Of a stretch of 64,000 nucleotides of DNA, positions 1-11,195 are shown in pieces. Source of the stretch: Symbiodinium natans (taxonomy: Eukaryota > Sar > Dinophyceae > Suessiales > Symbiodiniaceae); contig CAJNDS010002777.1 in NCBI GenBank assembly GCA_905221605.1, positions 64,501 through 128,500 on the forward strand, in the 5' to 3' direction. The notes beneath the pieces are model-generated. The model was not told the DNA's origin, made no database searches, and saw only the letters and a program-made list of their open reading frames with translations. The position numbers and the translations under genes are program-made. How positions within the stretch are numbered: position 1 is the first letter of the stretch; every line of letters starts with the position of its first letter.

Positions 1-648
1 GTTGGGGTTTTGCGTTTACTTATGCGGCAGAAGCTGCGGCTATCCTAGGTGATCTCGAGTTTAGGGTTGTCGGTTTTCAGGAGGGTTAAGAACAAGGTAC
101 CCCGAAGCAACCCCAACCTCCCCCCCCAAGGACTTAAAACCCTTTACAGCCCTACCCCCTCAAGGACCTCTAAAAAACCCTAAGCCCTAAACCCTAAGCC
201 CTAAACCCTGAACCCTAAACCCTAAACCCTATTCCCTAAACCCTAAACCCTAAACCCTAAACCCTAAACCCTCAACCCTAAACAACTCCACGAGGCCCTT
301 CAAGACCCTTTAAACCCAAACAAGATCAGATCCTCCAAAGCCTGGCGAAACGGTAGACCCTAAACCCTAAACCCTAAACCCTAAACCCTAAACCCTAAAC
401 CCTAAACCCTAAACCCTAAACCCTAAACCCTAAACCCTAAACCCTAAACCCTAAACCCTAAACCCATAAACCCTAAACCCTAAACCCTAAACCCTAAACC
501 CTAAACCCTAAACCCTAAACCCTAAACCCTAAACCCTGAACCCTGAACCCTGAACCCTAAACCCTAAACCCTAAACCCTAAACCCTAAAAGAAGGCCCAG
601 GGCCCCAAACCCCAAACCCTGAACCCCTAAACCGTGGCCTACGCCAAG
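1..648. repeat. Telomere-type heptamer arrays, mostly CCCTAAA
   Basis: About 650 bases made mainly of CCCTAAA units (nearly perfect at 360-590) with variants CCCTGAA, CCCTCAA and CCCATAAA. A short non-repeat island at 296-358 ends in a possible GT donor (ACG then GTAGAC) and could hold a micro-exon, but I cannot prove it. The first ~75 bases are unique sequence with a possible micro-exon ending CTAG/GTGATC. No gene is supported here. Confidence 0.85.
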
Positions 649-696
649 GTCTACTGCTGCGACCCGCGCCTCGACCCGGAGGAGAAGGCGCATAGG
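649..696 (+). CDS. Orphan internal exon, unidentified protein
   Basis: An island of normal composition between CCCTAAA and TTTAGGG blocks. Read from an AAG/G acceptor it encodes VYCCDPRLDPEEKAHR and ends AGG/GTGTAG, a GT donor in phase 0. The same frame is open back to about 634 (VAYAK before the acceptor). The Cys pair and acidic-basic run look like protein, but I recognise no family. Its partner exons are not established. Confidence 0.5.
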
Positions 697-1626
697 GTGT
701 AGGGATTAGGGTTTAGGGTTTAGGGTTTAGGGTTTAGGGTTTAGGGTTTAGGGTTTAGGGTTTAGGGTTTAGGGGTTTACTATCGAGGGTTTAGGGTTGA
801 GGGTGGAGGGTTGAGGGTTTAGGGTTTAGGGTCGAGGGTTGAAGGTTTGAGGGTCGAGGGTTTAGGGCTTAGAGCTTCTGCAGTTTAGGGTTTAGGGCTT
901 GGGGCTTCTGTAGTTTAGGGTTAGGGTTTAGGGTTTAGGGCTTCTGGAGTTTAGGGTTTAGGGGTTTACTATCGAGGGTTTAGGGTTTAGGGTTGAGGGT
1001 TGAGGGTTTAGGGTTTAGGGATTAGGGATTCGGGATGTTGGGTCCAGGACTCTACCTGGAGCAGAGGTCGGTCTTGATACTGCTTTGGTGGGGAGTGCAC
1101 TCTGTATCTAAGGGGGATCTAAGAGGGTTTAGGGTTTGGGGGTTTAGGGTTTAGGGTTTAGGGTTTGGGGTTTAGGGTTTTGCTGTCCAGGGTTTCGGGT
1201 TTAGGGTTTAGGGTTCAGCAGCCCCGGATCGAGCAGTGCAGTTTTATGGTGATGTTATATTTACGGCTCTGACACAACACCCACCCACCAGAGAATGCCA
1301 AAACATTAAGAAAATATTCAGTATCTTCATACAACAAAAGTTCTGTTCAACGAAGGATACGACTTCAGAACAGTTCGTTCTTAAACTTCCGCATAGCCTC
1401 ACACAAAGAAGATGAGTATTACAAGAGAAAGAGTGGCCTGAAACCCCAACCAGGCCTTGAAAGGCCTGACCTCACGAAGGGGAGGGGATGGGGGGGGGGG
1501 AGGGAGGGCGGAGGGGGTGGAGGGGGGGGTGGGGGTGGGTTGGCGTGCCCACAAGGAAAGCGAGGACCGGCTTGGGTACCGTCTTTCTGACGTTCGTGCC
1601 TTTTTGCCGTGTCCTCTGCATTTCAG
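697..1626. other. Non-coding: TTTAGGG blocks plus dispersed repeat
   Basis: TTTAGGG arrays with degenerate units. A ~30 bp phrase containing TTTACTATCGAGGGTTTAGGG is duplicated at about 772 and 962. Unique sequence at 1205-1440 includes one copy of a repeat seen again near 31.38 kb. A G-rich tract at 1480-1540 precedes the polypyrimidine-like run and TTTCAG acceptor of the next exon. No coding sequence is supported. Confidence 0.7.
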
Positions 1627-1910
1627 AAGTCATGTCCCGCGGACTCTTCGACGAAGCCCTGGAGGCTGCCGCCCCGACTGAGGAGCAGGCGAGCCGTCGC
1701 ACCAAGCTGTACCCGTGGGATAGCGTAGCTTCCCAGTTGTTCGAGCCGTACGGCGAGTGCATCAGCAACAAGCTGAGCTTGCCCGAGATTTGGAAAGCGG
1801 CCAAGAAAGGCAGTTCCAAGGCACAGTATCACTCGCATCTGTGCGCCGATGCTTCGGCCGACCCCTGGCATGTTGGCGCCGGGATGTCCCTCACGGACTT
1901 TGGGCTCAGG
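1627..1910 (+). CDS. Long exon of an unidentified protein, possible start exon
   Basis: Acceptor TTTCAG at 1621-1626 is followed by an open frame with ATG at 1632, reading MSRGLFDEALEAAAPTEEQA at its start and ending near GAGMSLTDFGLR at an AGG/GTTGAG donor (phase 0 counted from the ATG). The ~93 residues are rich in Ala, Glu and Lys, with a KAAKKGSSKAQYHSHLC stretch. I recognise no family. The ATG five bases after the acceptor could be the translation start, with an intron in the 5' UTR, or an internal Met. A reverse-strand frame over the same bases lacks splice sites and is a shadow. Confidence 0.65.
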
Positions 1911-2225
1911 GTTGAGGGTTAGGCATTAGGGTTTAGGCGTTGAGGGCCTGCAATCCACGCATTGCTGCCCTACAGCCCTTAAAACTGAGAACCCACGCCA
2001 TAAACCCGAAACCTTGAACCCTAAGCCCGAAGCCCTAAACCCTGAACCCTAAACCCTAAACCCTAAACCCTAAACCCTAAACCCTAAACCCTAAACCCTA
2101 AACCCTAAACCCTAAACCCTAAACCCTAAACCCTAAACCCTAAACCCCTAAACCCCTAAACACCTAAACCCTAAACCCTAAACCCCAAAACCTAAACCCT
2201 AAACCCTAAACCCTAAGTCCGACAG

Positions 2226-2296
2226 GCCGTGCCCGACTTGATTCCCTTCCAGGGCCAGATCGAATACACCACGGGAGAGGCCTGGGCTTTGGATGG
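2226..2296 (+). CDS. Internal exon, likely same gene as 1627-1910
   Basis: Begins after CCGACAG with G, as most acceptors here do, and reads AVPDLIPFQGQIEYTTGEAW then ALDG to a GT donor (GG/GTTTTC) in phase 2. The phase-0 start joins the phase-0 end at 1910, and the phase-2 end suits the exon at 3435. Product unidentified. Confidence 0.6.
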
Positions 2297-2299
2297 GTT

Positions 2300-3434
2300 T
2301 TCATCAAATTTAGGGTTTAGGGTTTCGGGTTTCGGGTTTAGGGTTTAGGGTCTAAGGTTGGGGGTTTTGGGTCTTGGTTTTGGGGTTTGAAGCCCACAAC
2401 CCTGAACCTGAAGATGGGGGTTGTGCTACAGGATTTTGCAGACTCCTTAATGGCTATTTTTGGGACATGCATTTCGAACAGCCGTATCGGGTGAACTTTA
2501 GAGGTTTAGGGTTTAGATTTTGACGCTCAGGGTTCTTGAGCTTTTGAGGCTCAATGTTTCAGATGTTGGGTCTTTGGGCATCAGGGTTTTGGGCTTGCGG
2601 CTTCGGGTTTAGGGTTTAGGGTTCAGGGTTTTTGGGGGGGCTGGGGGTTTGGGGTCCTGGGACCTTTGCTGCGTTTAGGACTCTAAGGTTTTTGGTTGCA
2701 GTTGCATTTTTGGTTGCAGTTGCAGGGTCTAGGGGTTTCGTCGCAAACGTTGCGCGTCGAACGCCTCGGGCCTAGCCCGAAAATCTGGAAGGTTTGTGAG
2801 GGCTTTGTGTGCGGTTCGGGCTCGCAGTCGAGAGCTCAGGGTTGGGAGAGGGAGGGGTTTCGGGTTTCGGGTTTGGGGTTTGGGGTTTAGGGTTTAGGGT
2901 TTAGGGTTCCGGGTTTCGGGTTTAGGAAACTAGGTGAATCAACGCTGCAACGCAAAGCCTGTGCAAAAGGAATGATTTTCAACCCCTAAACCCTGGACCC
3001 ATAGCCCTTGAACCGAAGACTCTAAGTCCTAAACCCGAAACCCTGAGCCCTAAACCCTCCAACCTTCTAACCCTCTACCCCTCTAACCCTCTAACCTTCC
3101 AACCCTCTCACCCTCTAACCCTCTAACCCTCTAACCCTCTAACCCTCGAACCCTCTAACCCTCGAACCCTCCAACCCTCCAACCCTCTAACCCTCGAACC
3201 CTCTAACCCTCTAAACCCTCCAACCCTCTCACCCTCCAACCCTCTAACCCTCCAACCCTCCAACCCTCGAACCCTCGAACCCTCGAACCCTCTAACCCTA
3301 AGCCCTAAACCCTAAGCCCTAAACCCTAAACCCTAAACCCTAAGCCCTAAACCCTAAACCCTAAACCCTAAACCCTAAGCCCTAAACCCTAAACCCTAAA
3401 CCCTGAAAGCCCTTAAACCCCTGGTGCGCGCCAG
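2300..3434. repeat. Intron-like heptamer region with CCCTC(T/C/G)AAC variant array
   Basis: TTTAGGG-type units to about 2930, then 3050-3300 holds about 30 tandem copies of an 8-base variant alternating CCCTCTAA, CCCTCCAA and CCCTCGAA, passing into CCCTAAA/CCCTAAG at 3295-3410. The short open frame at 2696-2890 is composed mainly of repeat and I do not call it. Confidence 0.75.
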
Positions 3435-3476
3435 GCTCTACGAGGCGATGCGGACGGAATCCTCAAAGGCCGCCCA
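3435..3476 (+). CDS. Internal exon, unidentified protein
   Basis: After GCGCCAG the frame reads LYEAMRTESSKAAQ. A GA donor (CA/GATCCC) at 3477 would keep phase 2. Without splicing the frame stops at TGA six bases later. Flanked by CCCTAAA on the left and a long TTTAGGG array on the right, the standard exon setting here. Confidence 0.5.
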
Positions 3477-3499
3477 GATCCCCTGAAGGCCTGCTCTGT

Positions 3500-4714
3500 T
3501 AGGGTTTAGGGTTTAGGGTTTAGGGTTTAGGGTTTAGGGTTTAGGGTTTAGGGTTTAGGGTTTAGGGTTTAGGGTTTAGGGTTTAGGGTTTAGGCTTTAG
3601 GGTTCAGGGTTCAGGGTTCAGGGTTCAGGGTTTAGGGTTTAGGGTTTAGGGTTTAGGGTTTAGGGTTTAGGGTTTGGGGCTATTTTCTTAAGATCTCCTT
3701 CACAAAGTAAAACAGTTACACATCTTGCGAGAGGTGGCCTTGCGAGAGGCGGTCTTCGGAGAGACTTCGGGGTATCCCTTAGCTGATATTATTCTAGGGT
3801 TTAGGGTTTAGGGTTTAGGGGTTTAGGGTTTAGAGTTTAGGGTAAGTTTCGAGGCATTCCGAGGAAAGTTTTGAGGAGGAGTGTCGAGGAATTTCTGCAG
3901 AAACATTAAGAAGACATTCCAAGTCACAGGCGCGCCTAAGGGTTTTGCGTTTAGAGCTTTGGCTGAAGTTTAGAGTATTAGGATTCGATTTAGGGGCTTA
4001 GGGTAGAGGGTATAGTGTTCAGGGCTTCGTTAGGTCAACTAGAGTGGAAGACCCCAAGCCCCAAATCAGCTAATCCTGCAACCCTAAACCCCCAAACCCT
4101 AAACCCCAAACCCTAAAACCCTAAACCCCACACCCCGAAGCCCCAAACCCTAACCCCTCAAGACCAGGACATATATGACTTGTATGTGGTATCATTATGA
4201 CTTTTCAAAGTTGTTTGTCTAAGCAGCTGACAATCCCCTAAACCCTAAACCCCAAACCCCAAACCCCAAACCCCAAACCCCAAACCCCAAACCCCAAACC
4301 CTAAGTACGTTCATCAGTAGCTTCAATAGCTTCAAGGCACCGACAGCCCTGAGAGGCCCTGAGGAGTCGGGAGGGTTTAGGGGTTAGGGTTTAGGGCTTA
4401 GGGTTTAAGGTTTAGGGTTTAGAGCAAAAGAGTCCAGAAGGCCCCGGAAGGCTTCAAAGGCCCGGGAAACAAAACAAAACCTCGTCACGCGCCCAAAGCT
4501 CCGAACTAAACCCTATACAACTTCTATAGACCCCAAACCCTGAACCCTGAACCCTAAACCCTAAACCCTAAACCCTAACCCTAAACCCTAAACCCTAAAC
4601 CCTAAACCCTAAACCCTAAACCCAAAACCCGAAACCCTAAACCCTAAACCCTAAACCCCAAACTAGGTGTCTTTAGGGCACTTGTGCTGTTCCCAAGCCA
4701 TTGGCATCCGGGAG
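3500..4714. other. Intron-like: heptamer arrays and one copy of a ~76 bp repeat
   Basis: TTTAGGG array at 3500-3675, unique sequence at 3676-4080, and CCCTAAA/CCCCAAA arrays at 4080-4660. The region 4157-4232 is one of three copies of a conserved repeat ending AAGCAGCTGACAA (see separate entry). No exon is recognised between 3480 and 4714. Confidence 0.6.
4157..4232. repeat. ~76 bp dispersed repeat, copy 1 of 3
   Basis: Shares with 5996-6072 and 49255-49330 the opening CTCAAGAC, a core TTGTATGTGGYATCA, and the close TTTGTCTAARCAGCTGACAA. The copies differ by point changes and small indels while ends and core are kept, so they are one family. It has no inverted ends and no coding frame. A structured RNA or a short mobile element are both possible. 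Confidence 0.7.
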
Positions 4715-4755
4715 GATGCAGACTTTGTGAGCTGCACGGGCTGGAGGTCGCCTGG
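4715..4755 (+). CDS. Short exon, reading frame ambiguous
   Basis: An island between CCCTAAA and TTTAGGG, with acceptor CGGGAG/G and GT donor CTGG/GTTTAG. Phase 0 reads DADFVSCTGWRSP; phase 1 also stays open (CRLCELHGLEVAW). The bases after the donor at 3477 (GAT) match the first bases of this exon (GAT), as at other junctions here. Frame and product are unresolved. Confidence 0.4.
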
Positions 4756-5818
4756 GTTTAGGGTTGTGGGTTTGGGGTTTGGGGGTTTAGGGTTTAGGGT
4801 TTAGGGTTTAGGGCTTAGGAGTTTTGGGTTTTGGGTTTAGGGGTTGAGGGGTTGAGGGGTTGAGGGGTTGAGGGGTTGAGGGGTTTGGGTTTAGGGGTTA
4901 GGGGTTTAGGGGTTTAGGGGTTAGGGGTTTAGGAGTTTAGGGGTTTAAATATAAGGTTTAGGGGTTTATGAGTTTAGGGTTCAGGGCTTAGGATTCAGGT
5001 TTCAGAGTTGGGGGAGAAGCGGTTAGTTCACGGCAAGGGGCGCGAGGGTAGGCCTTGAAACCCTTTCAGGGGGTAGCAGTTCTGGGATTTCGTAGAAACA
5101 GTTGAGTCAGGAATCCTGAAGGGTTTTGGGGTTTAGGGATTAGGGTTTACTTCAGTAAAAACTGAATCTCAAACACCTTTCAACAAAGTGTAAGCATTTA
5201 GGGTATGACCCGTTCTCTCCTATCCGTCTTAGGGTTTAGGGTTTAGGGTTTCGGGTTTCGGGTTTAGGGTTTAGGGTTTAGGGTTTAGGAGTCCTGTTCC
5301 ATCTTTTGTCCACATACTGTACACCTCGTGCTCGCAATCGCGCGCCCCTTTCGTCTCAAGATGCCTTCGGTGCCTGGTGGTTGCCACAGTCATGTCCTCC
5401 ATCCTCGAAGCCCTACTTAAGCTCAAAAGAACCATACGTCCCATGAGCCCTAAACCGTAAACCCCCTGAACCCCTGGAACCGTGGAACCCTGGAACCCTG
5501 GACCTGAAACCCTAAACCCTAAACCCTAAACCCTAAACCCTAAACCCTAAACCCTAAACCCTAAACCCTAAACCCTAAACCCTAAACCCTTAACCCTAAA
5601 CCCTAAACCCTAAACCCATAAACCCTAAACCCTAAACCCTAAACCCTAAACCCTAAACCCTAAACCCTAAACCCTAAACCCTAAACCCTAAACCCTAAAC
5701 CCTAAACCCTAAACCCTAAACCCTAAACCCTAAACCCTAAACCCTAAACCCTAAACCCTAAACCCTAAACCCTAAACTCTAAACCCTAAACCCTAAACCT
5801 TAGGGTATAGACGGGCCC

Positions 5819-8800
5819 ATGGAGCCCGGGGGCGAGCGCGATTTGGATGCGCTGCTCGCATCCCTGGAGCCAGTCCAGCACCATGGCGGGAGCTGGCCCT
5901 AAGCCCTAAGCCCTGAACCCTGAACCCTAAACCCTAAACCCTAAACCCTAAACCTAAACCCTAAACCCTGAACCCTGAACCCTGAACCCTAAACCCTCAA
6001 GACAAGATGCACAGAAATTGTATGTGGCATCACTCTGAATTTCCCATGTGTTTTGTCTAAACAGCTGACAAGCCGAGCTTAAGTCAATTGGTTCAATCGC
6101 TTCTGGCTAGCTGAATATTCAATTCACCCAAACTCACCCAAACCACCGCAGACCCCCCAATCCACCGCCAAACTCCAGTTCCCCGCCCCCTCAGCCCCGC
6201 AACCCAACCCCCCCAAAAACCCTAAACCTAAACCCTGAACGCTCAGCCCTAAACCCTAAACCCTTCTCGGGTGCTCCCGACCTTGATGGGTGCCCTGAAA
6301 TTGAGCAGGAGGGTGGTTCTGCGGTGACTGGGGTGTTTAGGTTGCCCTTTAGCATTTAGGGTTTAGGGTTGAGGGTTGAGGGTTTAGGGTTTCGGGTGTT
6401 TCAGTTAGCGGAACCTTTGCTCGTTTTGGGTGACAATTAATACCACCAGCCTACCACTAACCCACCCATTAGAAGATTATTCTTTTACTGTATCTCAACC
6501 ACCACTACCACATTGCCAATGCACACAAACCCTTAACCCTAAACCCTAAACCCTAAACCCTAAACCCTAAACCCTAAACCCTAAACCCTAAACCCTAAAC
6601 CCTAAACCCTAAACCCTAAACCCTAAACCCTAAACCCTAAACCCTACACCCTACACCCTAGACCCTAGACCCTAGACCCTAGACCCTAAACCCCTAAACC
6701 CTAAACCCTAGACCCTAAACCCTAAACCCTAAACCCCGAAACCTTCAACCTTCAACCTTGTACCTGAATGGTTTCAAGCCTCACGAACTCCGAGGCGTGC
6801 TGGCGAATACGTCTTCGTGACGGTGCCAGCTGGAGATGAGCGCTACGAGAGGGTGGAGAGGTCTGCTGAACCCCAAAGAAAGTCCGAAACCTTGTAGGGT
6901 TTAGGGTTTAGGGTTTAGGGTTCAGGGTTTAGGGTTTAGGATTTAGGGTTTAGGGTTTAGGGTCAGACCCCCAAAGCCTTCAAATTCATAGGCTCCAGCC
7001 CTCAATTCAAAGGCATGCATCCCCAAACTAGTTTTCGCAAGTCTCTAAATACTAAAGCCAAACCCTAACTTGGGGACCCTAAACCCCAAACCCCAAACCC
7101 CAAACCCCAAACCCCAAACCCCAAACCCTAAACCCTAAACCCTAAACCCTAAACCCTAAACCCTAAACCCTAAACCCTAAACCCTAAACCCTAAACCCTA
7201 GACCCTAGACCCTAGACCCTAAACCCTAAACCCTAAACCCTAAACTCCCTCCAAAGCTTGGTTCGCGCCCCTGAAGAGGGCCGACCTACTCATGGAGTTC
7301 AAGGAGCTGGAGGGCGTGACGCTTCTCAGCCAGTGAGACTTCAGCAAACTTTGGGCTTTAGGGTTTAGGGTTTAGGGTCTAGGGTTTAGGGTTTAGGATT
7401 TAGGGTTTAGGGTTTAGGGTGTAGGGTGTGAAGGTTTACGAGGTATGAGTTAAGAGCTTCTAATCTTAAGTAATCTTCAGAGGTGGGTCAGAGTTTAGGG
7501 CTCCAGTTTTGGGATCGGGTTTAGAGCCGTCGTACCCTAAACCCTAAACCCTAAACCCTAAACCCTAAACCCTAAACCCTAAACCCTAAACCCTAAACCC
7601 TAAACCCTAAACCCTAAACCCTAAACCCTAAACCCTAAACCCTAAAGCCTAAACCCTAAACCCCTAAACCCTAAATCCTGGAACCTGAAGGTTCATCCTC
7701 AACAAGGAAACCTGCGACAAGAAATATCCAGATCTCTTCAGCTACTCGCAGCTTGGCAGATCGCTCTCCTGGGCTCTGGTTAAGGAGCTGAGAAAGGTTT
7801 AGGGTCTGGGGTTTGGGGTTTAGGGTTTAGGGTTTGGGGGTCTTCAAACCTTAAGCCCTAAACCCTATACCAGCTCATTTTCAGTAACTTAGCAAGAGCC
7901 CAGTTTGACCCTCAGAACGCCCAGCTCGACACATGATGCTAGGGTTGAAAGCCCGAAACCCCTAAACCCCTGAACCCCTAAACCCCTAAGCCCCCAAAGC
8001 CCTAAACCCCTAAACCCCTAAACCCCTAAACCCCTAAACCCCTAAACCCTAAACTTCCCTAAACCCCTAAACCCCTCGACCCTAAACTTCCCTGAACCCC
8101 TAAACCCCGAACACCTTAAACCCTTAAACCCCTAAACCCCTAAACCCCTAAACCCCTAAACCCCTAAACCCCTAAACCCCTGAACCCCTAAACCCCTAGA
8201 CCCCTAAGCCCCCAAACCCCTAAACCCCTAAACCCCTAAACCCCTAAACCCCTAAACCCCTAAACCCCGAAGCCCCCAAAGCCCAAAGCCCCAAAGCCCT
8301 AACCCCTAAACCCCTAGACCCCTAAGCCCCCAAAGCCCTAAACCCCTAAACCCCTAAACCCCTAAACTTCCCTAAGCCCCTAAACCCCTAAACCCCTAAA
8401 CCCCTGAACCCTCAAAACCCGAAAGCCCTAAACTCCTAAACCCCCCAAACCCCTAAACCCCCCAAACCCCTAAACCCCTAAACCCCAAACCCTAAACCCT
8501 AACCACAGGTATGTGAGCGCCTGGATTACACTGACGGTGCACTCCTCGCTCGAGGCAATGACGACCCTGGGTTTAGTGTGTAGGGTTTAGGGTTTAGAGT
8601 TTAGAGTTTAGGGTTTAAGGTTTAGGGAATCAGGGGCTGGTGGTTTGGGGCTCGAGTTTTCAGCTGAGGGCAAATTTCGTGCCTAAACCTGAGCCCTGGA
8701 TCCCTCCAGCACCCCTGAATCCCGAAAAATTATCAACCCTAAATCCTAAACCCTAAGCCCTAAACCCTAAACCCTAAACCCGAAACCCTAAACCCTAAAC

Positions 8801-10081
8801 CCTAAGTCCCCGAACTTGGAGTTTTGCCCACAAGAGGCTGTTGGCCTCACTGCGGCCTTCGCCTCCGCCCTGGCGCGCGAGGGCATCTCCGCGAACGTGG
8901 CGGCTTTGCTCTGCCGTGCTTTAGGGTTTTGGGTTTAGGGTTTAGGGTTTAGGGTTTAGGGTTTAGGGTTAGGGTTGAAGGTGTTTTTTTTTTTTTTTTT
9001 TTAAGGTTTTAGGGTGTTAGGGTTCCAGGGTTTAGGGTTTTAGGGTGTTAGGGTTTCAGGGTTTAGGGTTTTAGGGTTTTAGGGTTTTAGGGTTTTAGGG
9101 TTTTAGGGTTTTAGGGTTTTAGGGTTTTACGGTTTTACGGTTTTAGGGTTTTAGGGTTTTAGGGTTTCAGGGTTTTAGGGTTTTAGGGGTTTTAGGGGTT
9201 TTAGGGATTTTAGGGTTTTAGGGTTTTAGGGTTTTAGGGTTTTTGGGTTTTAGGGGTGTAGGGTTTTAGGGTTTTAGGGGTTCAGGGTTTTAGGGTTTTA
9301 GGGTTTCTGGGGTTTCAGGGGTTTAGGGTTTTGGGGTTTAGGGTTTTCGGGTTTTAGGGTTTAGGGCTTTTCGAAGGTTTGTGGGGTTTGGGGTTGTAGG
9401 GTTTAGGGTTTAGGGCCCGGTTTAGGGTTTAGGGCTTTTCGAAGGTTTGTGGGGTTTGGGGTTTCAGGCTTCCTAAACCTTAAACACTCAACCCTATACC
9501 CTTAGGGTTGAGGGTTTTTGGAATATCGAGATCGAGGTCTTCAAGGCCGGTAGGGGTTGGGTTCTTTGGGGACCTAAAGGCTTCAGCCATTAGGGTTTGG
9601 GGTTTAGGGTTGAGGGTTTTAGGGTTTAGGGTTTAGGGTTTAGGGTTTTAGGGTTTAGGGTTTAGGGGTTTAGGGTTTTAAGGGTTTAGGGTGTAGAGGT
9701 AAGTCCGTCACCAACAGTGCAGCTGAGGTGGCAGCATTTTTCCACGACCACGTCTTCGTGGACATCAAAGATGCGGAGCCCTGGGGAGCCCCAAACCCTG
9801 AACCTTAATTCCTGAACCCTGAAGCCCAAACCCCAAAACCAGACCCTAAATCCCGAAGTCCTAGACCTAAACCCTCAACCCTGGACCCTAAACCCTGAAC
9901 CCTGGACCCCAAAACCCTAAACCCTAAACCCTAAACCCTTAATTCCTGCGCCCCAACCCTGAACCCCCATCCCCCAACCCTGAACCCCAATCTTTCGATG
10001 CTCAATGCAGCCAAGGAAAGAGCGGTGGCCACGCTGCAGAAACTTTCCAAAGATGCGAGGGCTTCTTCTGCGAAACCTTGA
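5819..10081 (+). CDS. ACT-domain protein of the COG3602 (DUF2241-like) type, 8 exons
   Basis: Exons: 5819-5877, 6795-6860, 7279-7332, 7691-7750, 8509-8554, 8837-8896, 9728-9775, 10016-10081 (TGA), totalling 459 nt, 152 aa, in phase throughout. Residues seen in order: ERDLDALLASLEPV, GEYVFVTVPAG, EFKELEGVTLL, AWITLTVHSSLEAVGLTAAF, AREGISAN, FFHDHVFVDIKDAERAVATL. These match, in order, the hallmarks of the bacterial family (DLDALL, GEYVFVTV, EGLTL, ITLTVHSSLEAVGLTAA, GIS-N, HDHLFV, C-terminal helix), known as small ACT-domain proteins of unclear ligand. Donors are GC, GT, GT, GC, GC, GT, GA; six of seven acceptors are AG/G. The ATG at 5819 matches the usual N-terminus, but the frame is open to an acceptor at 5810, so an upstream fusion is possible. 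Exon 4 (20 aa) is the least certain; skipping it also keeps frame. Length is close to the family's 130-150 aa. Confidence 0.9.
5996..6072. repeat. ~76 bp dispersed repeat, copy 2 of 3
   Basis: CTCAAGAC opening, ATTGTATGTGGCATCA core and TTTTGTCTAAACAGCTGACAA close. It lies in the intron between exons 1 and 2 of the ACT-domain gene, downstream of a heptamer block. Confidence 0.7.
8975..9400. repeat. TTTTAGGG octamer array with poly-T
   Basis: Inside the ACT-gene intron between 8896 and 9728. A run of 18 T is followed by about 40 copies of TTTTAGGG and near variants, then a duplicated phrase containing CTTTTCGAAGGTTTGTGGGG at about 9367 and 9434. It shows local expansion of a one-base variant of the telomere-type unit. 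Confidence 0.85.
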
Positions 10082-10245
10082 ATCCCCAAGCTGAGCCTAT
10101 ATGTAAGCCCTGAACCCGAAATCCGAAACCCTGAGCCCGGAAACCCTAAGCCCGAAACACGAAACCCTAAACCCTACACCCTAAACCCTTTTTTTTTTTG
10201 GGGGGGGGGGGGGGGGGTGGCGGAGCTAGCATCTGCAGCCAAAAG

Positions 10246-10287
10246 GAGGAGTGCGAGGAACTGAGTCCCTGCCACGTTCCCCTGGCG
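10246..10287 (+). CDS. Short orphan exon
   Basis: After an AAAAG/G acceptor and a preceding G17 tract, 14 codons (EECEELSPCHVPLA) run to a GT donor GCG/GTTCTT in phase 0. It lies 165 bases after the ACT-gene stop, so it belongs to the next transcription unit or is a chance frame. Unidentified. Confidence 0.35.
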
Positions 10288-10740
10288 GTTCTTAGGGTTG
10301 CAGGGTAGGGGGGGCTAGGGTTTCAGCGTTTAGGCTTTTCTAAGGGTAGTTACGTGGTCTCTTAGTATGGGCATTTAAAAGGGTACCCCTTAAACAAAAC
10401 TCCTTAAAGGAGGTTAGGGAGCTTTACGGTTTCGGGTCTAAAGTGGCTGCCTGGCTCGGTGCGTGTGTGTGTGTGAGGCTCCTATCTGACATGATTCCGA
10501 AATGACAAACCCCAATTCAGCCTCCTAAACCCCTAGGCCCTGAACCCTAAATGGGGTTTCCGAAAAATGGGGTACCTTATAGGGGTCCTAAACCCTAAAC
10601 CCTAAACCCTAAACCTCGGAATTAGGGGTTTAGGGGTTTAGGGGTTTAGGGGTTTAGGGGTTTAGGGTTTAGGGTTTAGGGTTTAGGGTTTAGGGCTACT
10701 CAACCCAAACCTCCCCTTCACCCCTCTATGAGCCCGGGAG

Positions 10741-10775
10741 GTCGTCCCCGCTGAGCGACCGGGCAGTTCAGGCGG
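10741..10775 (+). CDS. Possible short exon
   Basis: Island after CCGGGAG/G reading VVPAERPGSSG, followed by G-rich sequence and TTTAGGG. Acceptor and composition fit; the donor is not clear (GC or GT within GGCGGGTTC). A weak call. Confidence 0.25.
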
Positions 10776-11195
10776 GTTCTTTCAGGGCCTTAGTGGGGGG
10801 GGGGGGGGGGCGAGCTAGGGTTTAGGGTTTAGGGTTTAGGGTTTAGGGTTTAGGGTTTAGGGTTTAGGGTTTAGGGTTTAGGCTTTAGGGTTTAGGGTTT
10901 AGGGTTTAGGGTTTAGGGTGGATTTTGGGTTTAGGGCTTAGGGTTCCTCATCCCTAAACCCTACAAAACCCTCAAACCCTGTAAGCCCTAAGTGTCTCTC
11001 CCGACGCCCCCAGGGTTGCAGGGTTTAAGGATTCCATGGTTTTGGATTTTGGATTCCGGCGGGTTGAGTGGTTTGGAACTGTTGGGCTTTTGGTGTAGAA
11101 TCGGTTTAGGGTTTAGGTTTTAGGTTATTATGCAGTCAACCCTAAACCCTAAGCCCTAAACCCCAGACCCTACTATTGCCGATCTTTGCGCAGAG

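Noticed and set aside
1-600. Chromosome end (true telomere)
   Set aside because: Arrays are interrupted, switch orientation and recur through the whole window between genes, so they are interstitial.
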